Shown piece by piece: positions 10,057 through 16,148 of a stretch of DNA of 34,678 nucleotides. The stretch comes from Oscillospiraceae bacterium. Its GTDB lineage: Bacteria > Bacillota > Clostridia > Oscillospirales > Oscillospiraceae. Where the stretch lies: NCBI GenBank assembly GCA_015067545.1, contig SVMG01000013.1, forward strand, positions 1 through 34,678, read 5' to 3'. The notes below the pieces were generated by a model. The model was not told where the DNA came from, ran no database searches, and saw only the letters and a program-made list of their open reading frames with translations. Made by a program: the position numbers and the translations under genes. Every line of letters starts with the position of its first letter. Positions within the stretch are counted from its first letter, which is position 1.

Positions 10057-10161
10057 CGATACTCAGGAATATGCACTGTCCCTGGGAAGCGGCGCGGTAT
10101 ACACAGGTTTGTCACCCATGACCTATGGGATATGCGCAGATCGTCTGAATAGAGATTTTCC

Positions 10162-10190
10162 TTGCCTTGCATGGTTTTATCTGTTATAGT
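10162..10190 (+). promoter_or_regulatory. Promoter of the DUF212 gene
   Basis: TTGCCT (10162-10167), 17 bp, TATAGT (10185-10190), about 35 bp upstream of the start codon. It is divergent from the ligase-like promoter about 100 bp away. The 100 bp between them hold no gene. Confidence 0.6.
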
Positions 10191-10225
10191 ATATCCTATC
10201 AATAAAAAACAAGGAAAGATAGCAT

Positions 10226-10672
10226 ATGGATTGGCTGAAAGATTTGTTTACCAACCCGTTTTTGCTGACAGGTGTCAGCTCCTGGTTTGTTGCCCAGGTT
10301 TTGAAAACGATTTTACACCTTATTATGTATAAAAAACTGGATTTCGAGCGCATGTACGGCGATGGCGGCATGCCCAGTGGCCATTCGGCCACAGTATCTT
10401 CCTTGGCCACGATTTGCGGCCTGTACTGCGGCTTCAACAGTGTGGAGTTTGCCATCAGTGGGATCCTGGCGATCATTGTGTGCCACGATGCAACCGGTGT
10501 CCGCCGGGAGACGGGCAGGCATGCTGAGATATTGAATGAATTGCTCAAATCCCTGGAGACCCGGAAACCCGTGGATTTGAAGGAACTGGTGGGTCACACG
10601 CCCTTGCAGGTGCTTGCGGGCATCCTGATTGGTATCGGCAATGCGCTGCTGATGTATTTCGTGATATTGTGA
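10226..10672 (+). CDS. Divergent PAP2 / DUF212 (YuiD-like) membrane protein
   Basis: This 148-residue protein matches the DUF212 (YuiD) family, distantly related to PAP2 acid phosphatases. The segment DGGMPSGHSATVSSLA at about 47-62 is the conserved P-S-G-H motif of PAP2 enzymes, followed by DATGVRRETGRHAEILNEL. Four hydrophobic segments are visible. The family is widespread in Bacillota, cyanobacteria and plant plastids, but its biochemical activity is not established; a lipid phosphatase role is plausible. A GGAAAGA-type site precedes the ATG. It appears monocistronic, between its own promoter and a terminator that starts in the stop codon. Confidence 0.85.
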   Translation: MDWLKDLFTNPFLLTGVSSWFVAQVLKTILHLIMYKKLDFERMYGDGGMPSGHSATVSSLATICGLYCGFNSVEFAISGILAIIVCHDATGVRRETGRHAEILNELLKSLETRKPVDLKELVGHTPLQVLAGILIGIGNALLMYFVIL

Positions 10673-10705
10673 AAAAAGAGATCTGCTGCGGCAGATCTCT
10701 TTTTT
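10672..10705 (+). terminator. Terminator after the DUF212 gene
   Basis: AAAAAAGAGATCTGC and GCAGATCTCTTTTTT form a 15-bp perfect stem with loop TGCG. It starts at the last base of the stop codon. Symmetric A- and T-runs make it potentially bidirectional. Confidence 0.92.
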
Positions 10706-10722
10706 GTTGACACATTCGCGGT

Positions 10723-10761
10723 TTCGACAAAATGATTCTGTTCCCATCGGTATACTATAAT
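10723..10761 (+). promoter_or_regulatory. Candidate activator-dependent promoter of the sugar ABC operon
   Basis: A perfect TATAAT (10756-10761), overlapping TATACT at 10751-10756, has no good -35 at the right distance. Upstream is TTCGACAAAAT (10723-10733), identical to an 11-mer in the ligase-like promoter and close to the Spo0A box. A good -10 with a poor -35 suggests an activator, but which one is not shown. Confidence 0.45.
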
Positions 10762-10813
10762 CACCTGCGCTGGACAAAATACCAGTGTATGAAATGATGA
10801 GGAGGAAATATTC

Positions 10814-12166
10814 ATGAAAAAGATCATTCCCATTGCTTTGGCTTTGGTAATGCTCACGGGGCTGTTTGCGGGCTGTGCCCCTGCAAATACCGGTGAGGAA
10901 GATGTGCTGAAGGTGGCGGCCATTGAGACTGCCTACGGTTCGGAAATGTGGCAAAGGGTCTGTGATGCCTTCACGGAGCAGACAGGCATTCAAGTAGAGC
11001 TGACCACAGACAAGAATCTGGAGGATGTGATCTCCGGACCCATGCAAAACGGGGAATATCCTGATGTGGTGCATCTGGCTACCGGTCGCCCTGCAGGACT
11101 GACCGAGCAGATGATCAAACAGAACGGCCTGCATTCTCTGGAAAATGTGCTGAGCATGACTGTTCCCGGTGAGAGCAAAAAGGTTTCCGAGAAGATCGCC
11201 GGCGGCTTTACCGACACCTCTCTAACCGATCCCTATGGGGATGGAAAGACCTATCTGGCTCCCATGTTCTATTCTCCCTGCGGACTGTTCTACAATCAAA
11301 AGCTGTTCCAGGCAAAGGGCTGGACAGTGCCCACCACCTGGGATGAGATGTGGGCTTTGGGTGACAAGGCCAAAGCTGAGGGCATCGCCCTGTTCACTTA
11401 CCCCACTGCAGGCTATTACGATGCATTTATGTTTGCACTGATGTACTCCATCGGCGGCGCGGTATTCTTCGACAAGGCCACCCACTATGAGCCGGGCATT
11501 TGGGATTCTGCGGAAGCCAAGATCCTGTTCTCCATTTTGGATAAACTGGCGGACTACACCCACGAAAAGACCCCTGCCCAGGCCAACAATCAGGATTTTA
11601 CCAAGAATCAGCTGATGGTCATGCAAAACGAGGCCCTCTTCATGCCCAACGGCACCTGGATCACCAGTGAAATGGCCAATGCAGAAGCAACGCTGACCAA
11701 CGATTTTGCCTGGGGCATGACTGCCCTGCCTGCGGTGAAAGCCGGCGGTGACGGCTACTCCTTCTGCTGGTTCGAGCAGGCATGGATCCCGGCCGGCGCG
11801 GAAAACAAGGAAGCGGCAGAGCAGTTCGTGGCGTTTTTGTATTCCGACAAGGCCTGTGACATCTTTGCCAACACCCAGATCAAGGCAGAAGATGGCAGCA
11901 CAAAGAAGAGTAATGCCATCCAGCCTGTGCTGGGGGTCGCTGACAAGCTGGAAGGAGAGAACAAGCTGTTCTTCTCCATCTACGACAACGGTGCGAAAGC
12001 GGCCATGGGCGGCTTCGCAGCCTTTAAGGAGATCCCCGGTGTGGATGTCAGCTCCGTGTTTTTCCAGCCCATCGACTCTCTGGTGGCGGGCACGCTGACT
12101 ATTGAGGAATATGCGGCCAACATCAAAAAGGCTTCCGAGCAGATGCGAGCCAATCTGCTGAGCTGA
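10814..12166 (+). CDS. Amino-sugar ABC transporter substrate-binding lipoprotein
   Basis: This 450-residue family-1 solute-binding lipoprotein has a signal peptide MKKIIPIALALVMLTGLFAG ending in the lipobox LFAGC (Cys21), so it should be anchored to the outer membrane face. The body shows the family-1 fold signatures: YPDVVHLATGRPAG, then APMFYSPCGLFYNQKLF, then WTVPTTWDEMWALGDKAK, and KKAS near the end. General resemblance is to NgcE-type N-acetylglucosamine/diacetylchitobiose binding proteins. The N-acetylhexosamine-kinase-like gene downstream supports an N-acetylated sugar as ligand, but exact specificity is inferred. GAGGAGGAAA precedes the ATG. A strong hairpin follows the gene before the first permease, which would raise expression of this protein relative to the permeases. 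Confidence 0.88.
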   Translation: MKKIIPIALALVMLTGLFAGCAPANTGEEDVLKVAAIETAYGSEMWQRVCDAFTEQTGIQVELTTDKNLEDVISGPMQNGEYPDVVHLATGRPAGLTEQMIKQNGLHSLENVLSMTVPGESKKVSEKIAGGFTDTSLTDPYGDGKTYLAPMFYSPCGLFYNQKLFQAKGWTVPTTWDEMWALGDKAKAEGIALFTYPTAGYYDAFMFALMYSIGGAVFFDKATHYEPGIWDSAEAKILFSILDKLADYTHEKTPAQANNQDFTKNQLMVMQNEALFMPNGTWITSEMANAEATLTNDFAWGMTALPAVKAGGDGYSFCWFEQAWIPAGAENKEAAEQFVAFLYSDKACDIFANTQIKAEDGSTKKSNAIQPVLGVADKLEGENKLFFSIYDNGAKAAMGGFAAFKEIPGVDVSSVFFQPIDSLVAGTLTIEEYAANIKKASEQMRANLLS

Positions 12167-12177
12167 TTACAGGCTCC

Positions 12178-12210
12178 GGGCGGCAGCGACAGCGTCGCTG
12201 CCGCCCTTTT
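12178..12210 (+). terminator. Intercistronic hairpin between binding protein and permease genes
   Basis: A 13-bp perfect stem (GGGCGGCAGCGAC and GTCGCTGCCGCCC) with loop AGC is followed by only four T. It sits inside the operon. Such elements usually act as partial terminators or 3'-end stabilisers that keep binding-protein mRNA in excess over permease mRNA. Confidence 0.85.
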
Positions 12211-12232
12211 GCCAACAAGGAGATGGTTTTTT

Positions 12233-13114
12233 ATGAGAAAAGACCCCAAGCGCACTGCGTTTTTATGGCTGTGTGTAGCACCGGCGGTAATCTTGTTTAC
12301 CATATTCATGGTGATTCCCACATGCAATGTCTTTCGCCTGTCGCTGTTTCAGCGCAGCACCTTTAATCCCAAGGAAACCTTTGTCGGCTTGCAAAATTTT
12401 CAGTATCTGCTGCAGGATGCTGTGTTTATCCGATCCATGCAAAATACTCTTTTGCTGATCGTTATGGTGACGCTATTTACCATGTCCACGGCGCTGATTT
12501 TTGCCGGGATCCTCACCCGGGAAAAGCTGAAAGGGCAGAATTTCTTCCGGGTGGTTTTCTACATTCCCAATATTTTGTCCGTGGTGGTTATCTCCGGCAT
12601 TTTTTCGGCAATTTACGATGTGGACAAGGGTCTGCTGAACAGCTTGCTGAACTTTTTCGGGCAGGAGGGTATCCTGTGGAAAGGGGAGCAGCATGTGATC
12701 CTCAGCATTATCATTGCCATGGTTTGGCAGGCCATCGGCTATTACATGGTCATGTACATGGCGGCCATGTCCGCTGTGCCCCATTCCATGTATGAAAGTG
12801 CCGGGTTGGACGGCGCAGACCGCTTTACCCAGTTTTTTCAGATCACCATTCCGTTGATCTGGACGAATATCCGCACCACACTGACCTTTTTTATCATCTC
12901 CACCATTAACATGGCATTTCTCTTTGTCAGCGCCATGACCGGCGGCGGGCCGAACAATGCGTCCAATGTGACACTTCTATATATGTACAACCAAAAGAAT
13001 TTGGGCGGCGGCTACGGCTACGCCATGGCCATCGGCGTGGCATTGTTTCTGATTAGTTTTGGGCTGTCCGCATTGGTGAACCGGGTCACACGGCGCGGGA
13101 CTCTGGAATATTGA
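12233..13114 (+). CDS. Sugar ABC transporter permease, MalF type
   Basis: This 293-residue permease of the carbohydrate uptake family 1 has six predicted membrane helices. The cytoplasmic EAA-type loop that docks on the ATPase is MYESAGLDGADRFTQFFQITIPL (E-x-A-G-L-D-G-A core at about residues 190-200). I chose the ATG at 12233, 10 nt after AAGGAG; a start at 12209 would lie inside the hairpin T-run. The second permease follows after 9 nt. No ATP-binding subunit is encoded here, so a shared MsmK-type ATPase elsewhere is presumably used. Confidence 0.92.
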   Translation: MRKDPKRTAFLWLCVAPAVILFTIFMVIPTCNVFRLSLFQRSTFNPKETFVGLQNFQYLLQDAVFIRSMQNTLLLIVMVTLFTMSTALIFAGILTREKLKGQNFFRVVFYIPNILSVVVISGIFSAIYDVDKGLLNSLLNFFGQEGILWKGEQHVILSIIIAMVWQAIGYYMVMYMAAMSAVPHSMYESAGLDGADRFTQFFQITIPLIWTNIRTTLTFFIISTINMAFLFVSAMTGGGPNNASNVTLLYMYNQKNLGGGYGYAMAIGVALFLISFGLSALVNRVTRRGTLEY

Positions 13115-13123
13115 GGTGGGAAA

Positions 13124-13981
13124 ATGAAGCTATATAAAGCGTTTGTTTATTTGGTGCTGGGTTTGCTGGCGGTTCTGATCCTGGTGCCGGTGCTGTGGGT
13201 GGTCATGGCATCCGTCAAGGAGTCCTCTGAGCATTACGGCAGCCCCTGGGCACTGCCCACCCATATCCACTGGCAGAACTTTGTAAGTGCCTGGACAAAG
13301 GCAAATATGGGCGGCTATATGCTCCACTCTGTCACCGTTACCGGCCTGGCATTGGCGATTTTGCTTGTGGTAGCACTGCCGGCGTCCTACTGCCTGGCAA
13401 GATTTCATTTTGTTGGCCGAAGATTCTTGAATACCTGCTTTATGGCAGGACTGTTTGTGAATGTCAACTATATCGTTGTGCCCATTTATTTGATGCTCAG
13501 CGATGGGGACAAGTGGCTGAAGACCATGCTGGGAAGCACCTTTTTGCTGAACAATCACATTGTGGTGGCGGTGGTATACGCAGCCACGGCACTGCCCTTT
13601 ACCATTTACCTGCTGAGCAGCTATTTTTCCACACTGCCCCACGATTTTGAGGAAGCGGCGTATATTGACGGAGCGGGCTATGGCCGCACTATGGTGCAGA
13701 TCATGCTTCCCATGGCCAAGCCCTCCATCGTCACGGTGATCCTTTTCAATTTTCTGTCCTTTTGGAATGAGTATATCATCATTAAAACCCTGGTCACCGA
13801 CCGGGATGAATGGACGCTTCCGGCAGGGCTTCTGAATCTCATGCAGGCACAGCAGTCTGCGGCAGAATACGGCTCTATGTACGCAGGCTTGGTGCTGGTG
13901 ATGGTGCCTGTGCTGGTGCTTTACATCTGCGTGCAGAAGAATCTGACCAAGGGCATGACCGTAGGAGGGCTGAAAGGATGA
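13124..13981 (+). CDS. Sugar ABC transporter permease, MalG type
   Basis: This 285-residue partner permease has six predicted helices. Its EAA loop is DFEEAAYIDGAGYGRTMVQI (E-E-A-A-x-I-D-G-A core near residue 185), and the C-terminus KNLTKGMTVGGLKG is typical of MalG-like proteins (the usual ending is K-G-L-t-x-G-a-v-K-G). GAGGTGGG precedes the ATG. Its stop codon overlaps the next small gene by 4 nt, tying that gene into the transporter operon. Confidence 0.92.
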   Translation: MKLYKAFVYLVLGLLAVLILVPVLWVVMASVKESSEHYGSPWALPTHIHWQNFVSAWTKANMGGYMLHSVTVTGLALAILLVVALPASYCLARFHFVGRRFLNTCFMAGLFVNVNYIVVPIYLMLSDGDKWLKTMLGSTFLLNNHIVVAVVYAATALPFTIYLLSSYFSTLPHDFEEAAYIDGAGYGRTMVQIMLPMAKPSIVTVILFNFLSFWNEYIIIKTLVTDRDEWTLPAGLLNLMQAQQSAAEYGSMYAGLVLVMVPVLVLYICVQKNLTKGMTVGGLKG

Positions 13982-14163
13982 AGTTTTGGAAAAAGCATTT
14001 GGTATTGCGCATGGTGCTGATGCTCCTGTTTTTCGTGGCAGGATTGGCCTTGGTGCTGATGGGCTGGGGCATGACGGGACAGCTGCATGGCCTGGGACTG
14101 ATGCTGCTGGGCATCGTGCTGATGCTGACAACCTTGTTTTTATATAATAAGGCTTATTCGTAG
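13978..14163 (+). CDS. Small two-helix membrane protein coupled to the sugar permease
   Basis: This 61-residue protein has two hydrophobic segments (about residues 10-30 and 36-55) and ends LYNKAYS. It begins inside the permease stop codon (ATG at 13978, TGA at 13979-13981), with GGAGGG about 10 nt upstream, so it is very probably translated with the transporter. It resembles small proteins catalogued as DUF6903, which I recall from similar clostridial sugar operons; that match is from memory. A role as a transporter accessory subunit is only a guess. Confidence 0.72.
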   Translation: MKFWKKHLVLRMVLMLLFFVAGLALVLMGWGMTGQLHGLGLMLLGIVLMLTTLFLYNKAYS

Positions 14164-14223
14164 GAAGCATTTTGCAAACTTAAATGGGAAGTTTACCACT
14201 TTCAACAAAAAAATGCCGGCTTC

Positions 14224-14251
14224 TTGCTTTTTGAAAGTTTCGTGATATAAT
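14224..14251 (+). promoter_or_regulatory. Promoter of the N-acetylhexosamine-kinase-like gene
   Basis: TTGCTT (14224-14229), 16 bp, TATAAT (14246-14251). It gives the kinase gene its own transcript separate from the ABC operon. A hairpin starts 2 bp after the -10. Confidence 0.65.
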
Positions 14252-14252
14252 C

Positions 14253-14283
14253 AATACCGGTAATGGAAAACATTGCCGGTATT
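14253..14283 (+). promoter_or_regulatory. Hairpin at the predicted 5' end of the kinase transcript
   Basis: AATACCGGTAATG and CATTGCCGGTATT pair over 13 bp with one G-U, around the loop GAAAA. The stem overlaps the predicted transcription start (about 14258) and is followed by CTTTTT and the ribosome site. It could be a repressor operator, a 5' stabiliser or an early terminator. Confidence 0.6.
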
Positions 14284-14306
14284 ATGCTTTTTAAGGAGCA
14301 AATGTT

Positions 14307-15368
14307 ATGACGATGCAAGTTTTGAAGGCCTTTTGCCTGGATTCCAAGCCTATTTCCTGCGAGCGTTACGGCTGCGGACATATCAACGTGACCTATCTGG
14401 TGGTGACGGAGAGCGGCCGCCGTTACATTCTGCAGAAGATCAACAACAGTATTTTTAAGGATGTGCCCGGTTTGATGGGTAACATCGCCGCTGTGACCAA
14501 GTATTTGCGCAAGATCATCAGCGACCCCCGTGGCGTTCTGACGCTGGTTCCCACCACCGATGGCGCGGACTACCTGCAGTATGAAGACGGCAGTTTCTGG
14601 CGCGTGTATGACTTCGTAGAGCAATCCCTGTGCCTGCAGGCTCCTGAGAGCGCGGATGACTTCTATCAGAGCGCGGTGGCCTTTGGTACCTTCCAGCAGC
14701 AGCTGAAGGATTTCCCTGCCGAGACCCTGTGCGAGGTCATTCCCAATTTCCACAACACGGTGGACCGTTACCGCATCTTTAAGGAAGCGCTGGCAGCGGA
14801 TGTCTGCGGCCGTGCGGCAAGTGTTAAGGCAGAGATCGACTTCGCGCTTGCAAGAGAGCAGGAGGCCGGCACGCTGGTGAATATGCTTGCTGAGGGCAAG
14901 CTGCCCCTGCGGGTCACCCATAACGATACCAAGCTGAACAACGTTATGCTGGACGAGGCCACCCGCAAGCCCCTGTGCGTCATCGACCTGGATACCACAA
15001 TGCCCGGTCTGAGCCTGTACGATTTTGGTGATTCCATCCGCTTTGGCGCGGCAACTGCCGCAGAGGACGAGAAGGATCTTGACAAGATGGTTATGGACAT
15101 TAACCTGTTTGAGACCTACACCAAGGGCTTCCTGTCCGCCTGCCCCGGCCTGACCGAGAACGAGCGGGATATGCTCCCCATGGGCGCGAAGCTGATGACA
15201 TTGGAATGCGGTGTCCGCTTCCTGACGGACTACCTCAGCGGTGATACATACTTCCGCACCCACTATGAGGGTCAGAACCTGGACCGCTGCCGCACTCAGT
15301 TCAAACTGGTTGCCGATATGGAGTCCAAGTGGGACGAGATGAAGCGAATCGTCAAAGAATGTGAATAA
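14307..15368 (+). CDS. nahK: N-acetylhexosamine 1-kinase-like phosphotransferase
   Basis: This 353-residue aminoglycoside-phosphotransferase-fold (APH) kinase has the usual length of bifidobacterial NahK (about 359). The N-lobe carries GHINVTYLVVTESGRRYILQ with the ATP-lysine equivalent region, then FWRVYDFVE. The catalytic loop is RVTHNDTKLNNVMLD and the metal-binding segment is VIDLDTTMPG. NahK phosphorylates GlcNAc and GalNAc at C1 to feed nucleotide-sugar pools. The neighbouring amino-sugar transporter supports this role, with sugar-1-phosphate formation inferred from the family. Homoserine kinase or choline kinase relatives are less likely given HNDTKLNN with DLDT-x-MPG. The ATG at 14307 follows AAGGAG by 8 nt; an ATG two codons later is an alternative. 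No uridylyltransferase or phosphorylase is in the window. Confidence 0.78.
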   Translation: MTMQVLKAFCLDSKPISCERYGCGHINVTYLVVTESGRRYILQKINNSIFKDVPGLMGNIAAVTKYLRKIISDPRGVLTLVPTTDGADYLQYEDGSFWRVYDFVEQSLCLQAPESADDFYQSAVAFGTFQQQLKDFPAETLCEVIPNFHNTVDRYRIFKEALAADVCGRAASVKAEIDFALAREQEAGTLVNMLAEGKLPLRVTHNDTKLNNVMLDEATRKPLCVIDLDTTMPGLSLYDFGDSIRFGAATAAEDEKDLDKMVMDINLFETYTKGFLSACPGLTENERDMLPMGAKLMTLECGVRFLTDYLSGDTYFRTHYEGQNLDRCRTQFKLVADMESKWDEMKRIVKECE

Positions 15369-15372
15369 GCAA

Positions 15373-15400
15373 AAGCCTCGCCGTTTGGCGAGGCTTCTTT
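15373..15400 (+). terminator. Terminator between the kinase and zinc-ribbon genes
   Basis: AAGCCTCGCC and GGCGAGGCTT pair perfectly around GTTT, followed by CTTTG on the plus strand and by TTTTGC on the minus strand. It can serve both convergent genes. The same stem recurs at 15977-16000. Confidence 0.85.
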
Positions 15401-15404
15401 GTCA

Positions 15405-15824
15405 TTATTCGATGTTAATAAAGGTTGCACCGCATTTGTTGCACACGCGGTTTCCCTTAAATTGTATACGTCGGCAAGTTGTACACATAATGTTATTCTC
15501 GCCCCGGGGAATGGCATATGTTCCGCCAATGGGTTGTGCCGAAAAAGCATCCTCATCAGAGTCGGAGCGCTCATCAGGGGAATCCATGTGGGCTACTACG
15601 CCATTTGGAATATATGCTTGATTGGGCGTTTTGGCATTGTCTTTGCCGCGGTCCGGAAGGGCAGCAACAAGGATATAGCCTACAATGCCAAACCAAAAGC
15701 ACAGATGAAAATATCTGGAATGTTTATACCCCTTATCTGCTGCTGTGGATTCGAACTGTTTTGCAATGTAATATTGAAGGATGATGAAAAGAATCAGAAG
15801 GATAATACGTACAACAATAATCAT
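15405..15824 (-). CDS. Small membrane protein with C-terminal zinc ribbon
   Basis: This 139-residue protein of unknown function has an N-terminal membrane helix (about residues 2-18) and a second one (about 44-59), then a linker rich in acidic residues and a C-terminal zinc ribbon with C-T-T-C and C-N-K-C pairs 13 residues apart. The ribbon probably binds Zn2+ on the cytoplasmic side. I chose the ATG at 15824 because AAAGGAGGGAACGA stands just upstream; the longer reading to 15923 lacks such a site and would start near the promoter. It is monocistronic, with its own promoter and a shared terminator. Confidence 0.75.
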   Translation of the reverse strand: MIIVVRIILLILFIILQYYIAKQFESTAADKGYKHSRYFHLCFWFGIVGYILVAALPDRGKDNAKTPNQAYIPNGVVAHMDSPDERSDSDEDAFSAQPIGGTYAIPRGENNIMCTTCRRIQFKGNRVCNKCGATFINIE

Positions 15825-15901
15825 TTCGTTCCCTCCTTTAGAAACTGAAAAGTGCATAGCAGTTGCCGTGGTTGAAAAACACCTGCTTATGTAGCATAAA
15901 T

Positions 15902-15930
15902 ATTTTATCATGTTCAGGAGCAATATGCAA
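15902..15930 (-). promoter_or_regulatory. Promoter of the zinc-ribbon protein gene
   Basis: On the minus strand TTGCAT (15930-15925), 17 bp, TAAAAT (15907-15902), about 80 bp upstream of the start codon. Confidence 0.55.
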
Positions 15931-15951
15931 CTATTTGCGTCGAAAAGAAAA

Positions 15952-16135
15952 GCCTTCCCCCGGGGGGAGGCACAAAAAGCCTCGCCGGATGGCGAGGCTT
16001 TTTGTGTATAATACTTTCTTGGCTCTCCCTATGGGAGAGCTGGCACGCCGTAAGGCGTGACTGAGAGGGTAATTTCGCAAACGCCCTCTCCGTCCGGAAT
16101 CAAAGATTCCGTCCACCTCCCCCAGAGGGGGAGGC
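15952..16135. repeat. Composite extragenic hairpin repeat (REP/BIME-like)
   Basis: This 324-bp gap between genes (15825-16148) is filled by stacked hairpins and has no credible ORF. There is GCCTTCCCCC/GGGGGGAGGC (15952-15971), a terminator hairpin (15974-16003), then two inverted copies of one module. Module A (16021-16069, plus strand) has the stem GCTCTCCC/GGGAGAGC, then CTGG, a second stem CACGCC/GGCGTG, then ACTGAGAGGG. Module B (16135-16084, minus strand) has CCTCCCCC/GGGGGAGG, then TGGACG, a different second stem GGAATC/GATTCC, then GGACGGAGAGGG. From memory, this type of element is common between genes in gut Oscillospiraceae. It is non-coding; short ORFs called across it are artefacts. 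Confidence 0.8.
15974..16003. terminator. Bidirectional terminator hairpin inside the repeat region
   Basis: AAAAAGCCTCGCC and GGCGAGGCTTTTT pair over 13 bp around GGAT. A-runs and T-runs on both sides allow termination on either strand. It most likely ends the Ca2+-ATPase transcript, which comes from the right. The stem equals that of the terminator at 15373. Confidence 0.85.
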
Positions 16136-16148
16136 AAGGGGAATGGCA

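Noticed and set aside
13130..14170. 346-codon minus-strand frame across the second permease
   Set aside because: The plus-strand permease with its EAA loop is certain; this is an antisense frame rich in H, Q and C.
14177..14195. AAACTT...AAGTTT inverted repeat after the sugar operon
   Set aside because: It is short and AT-rich with no T-run, so a terminator or operator call is not supported.
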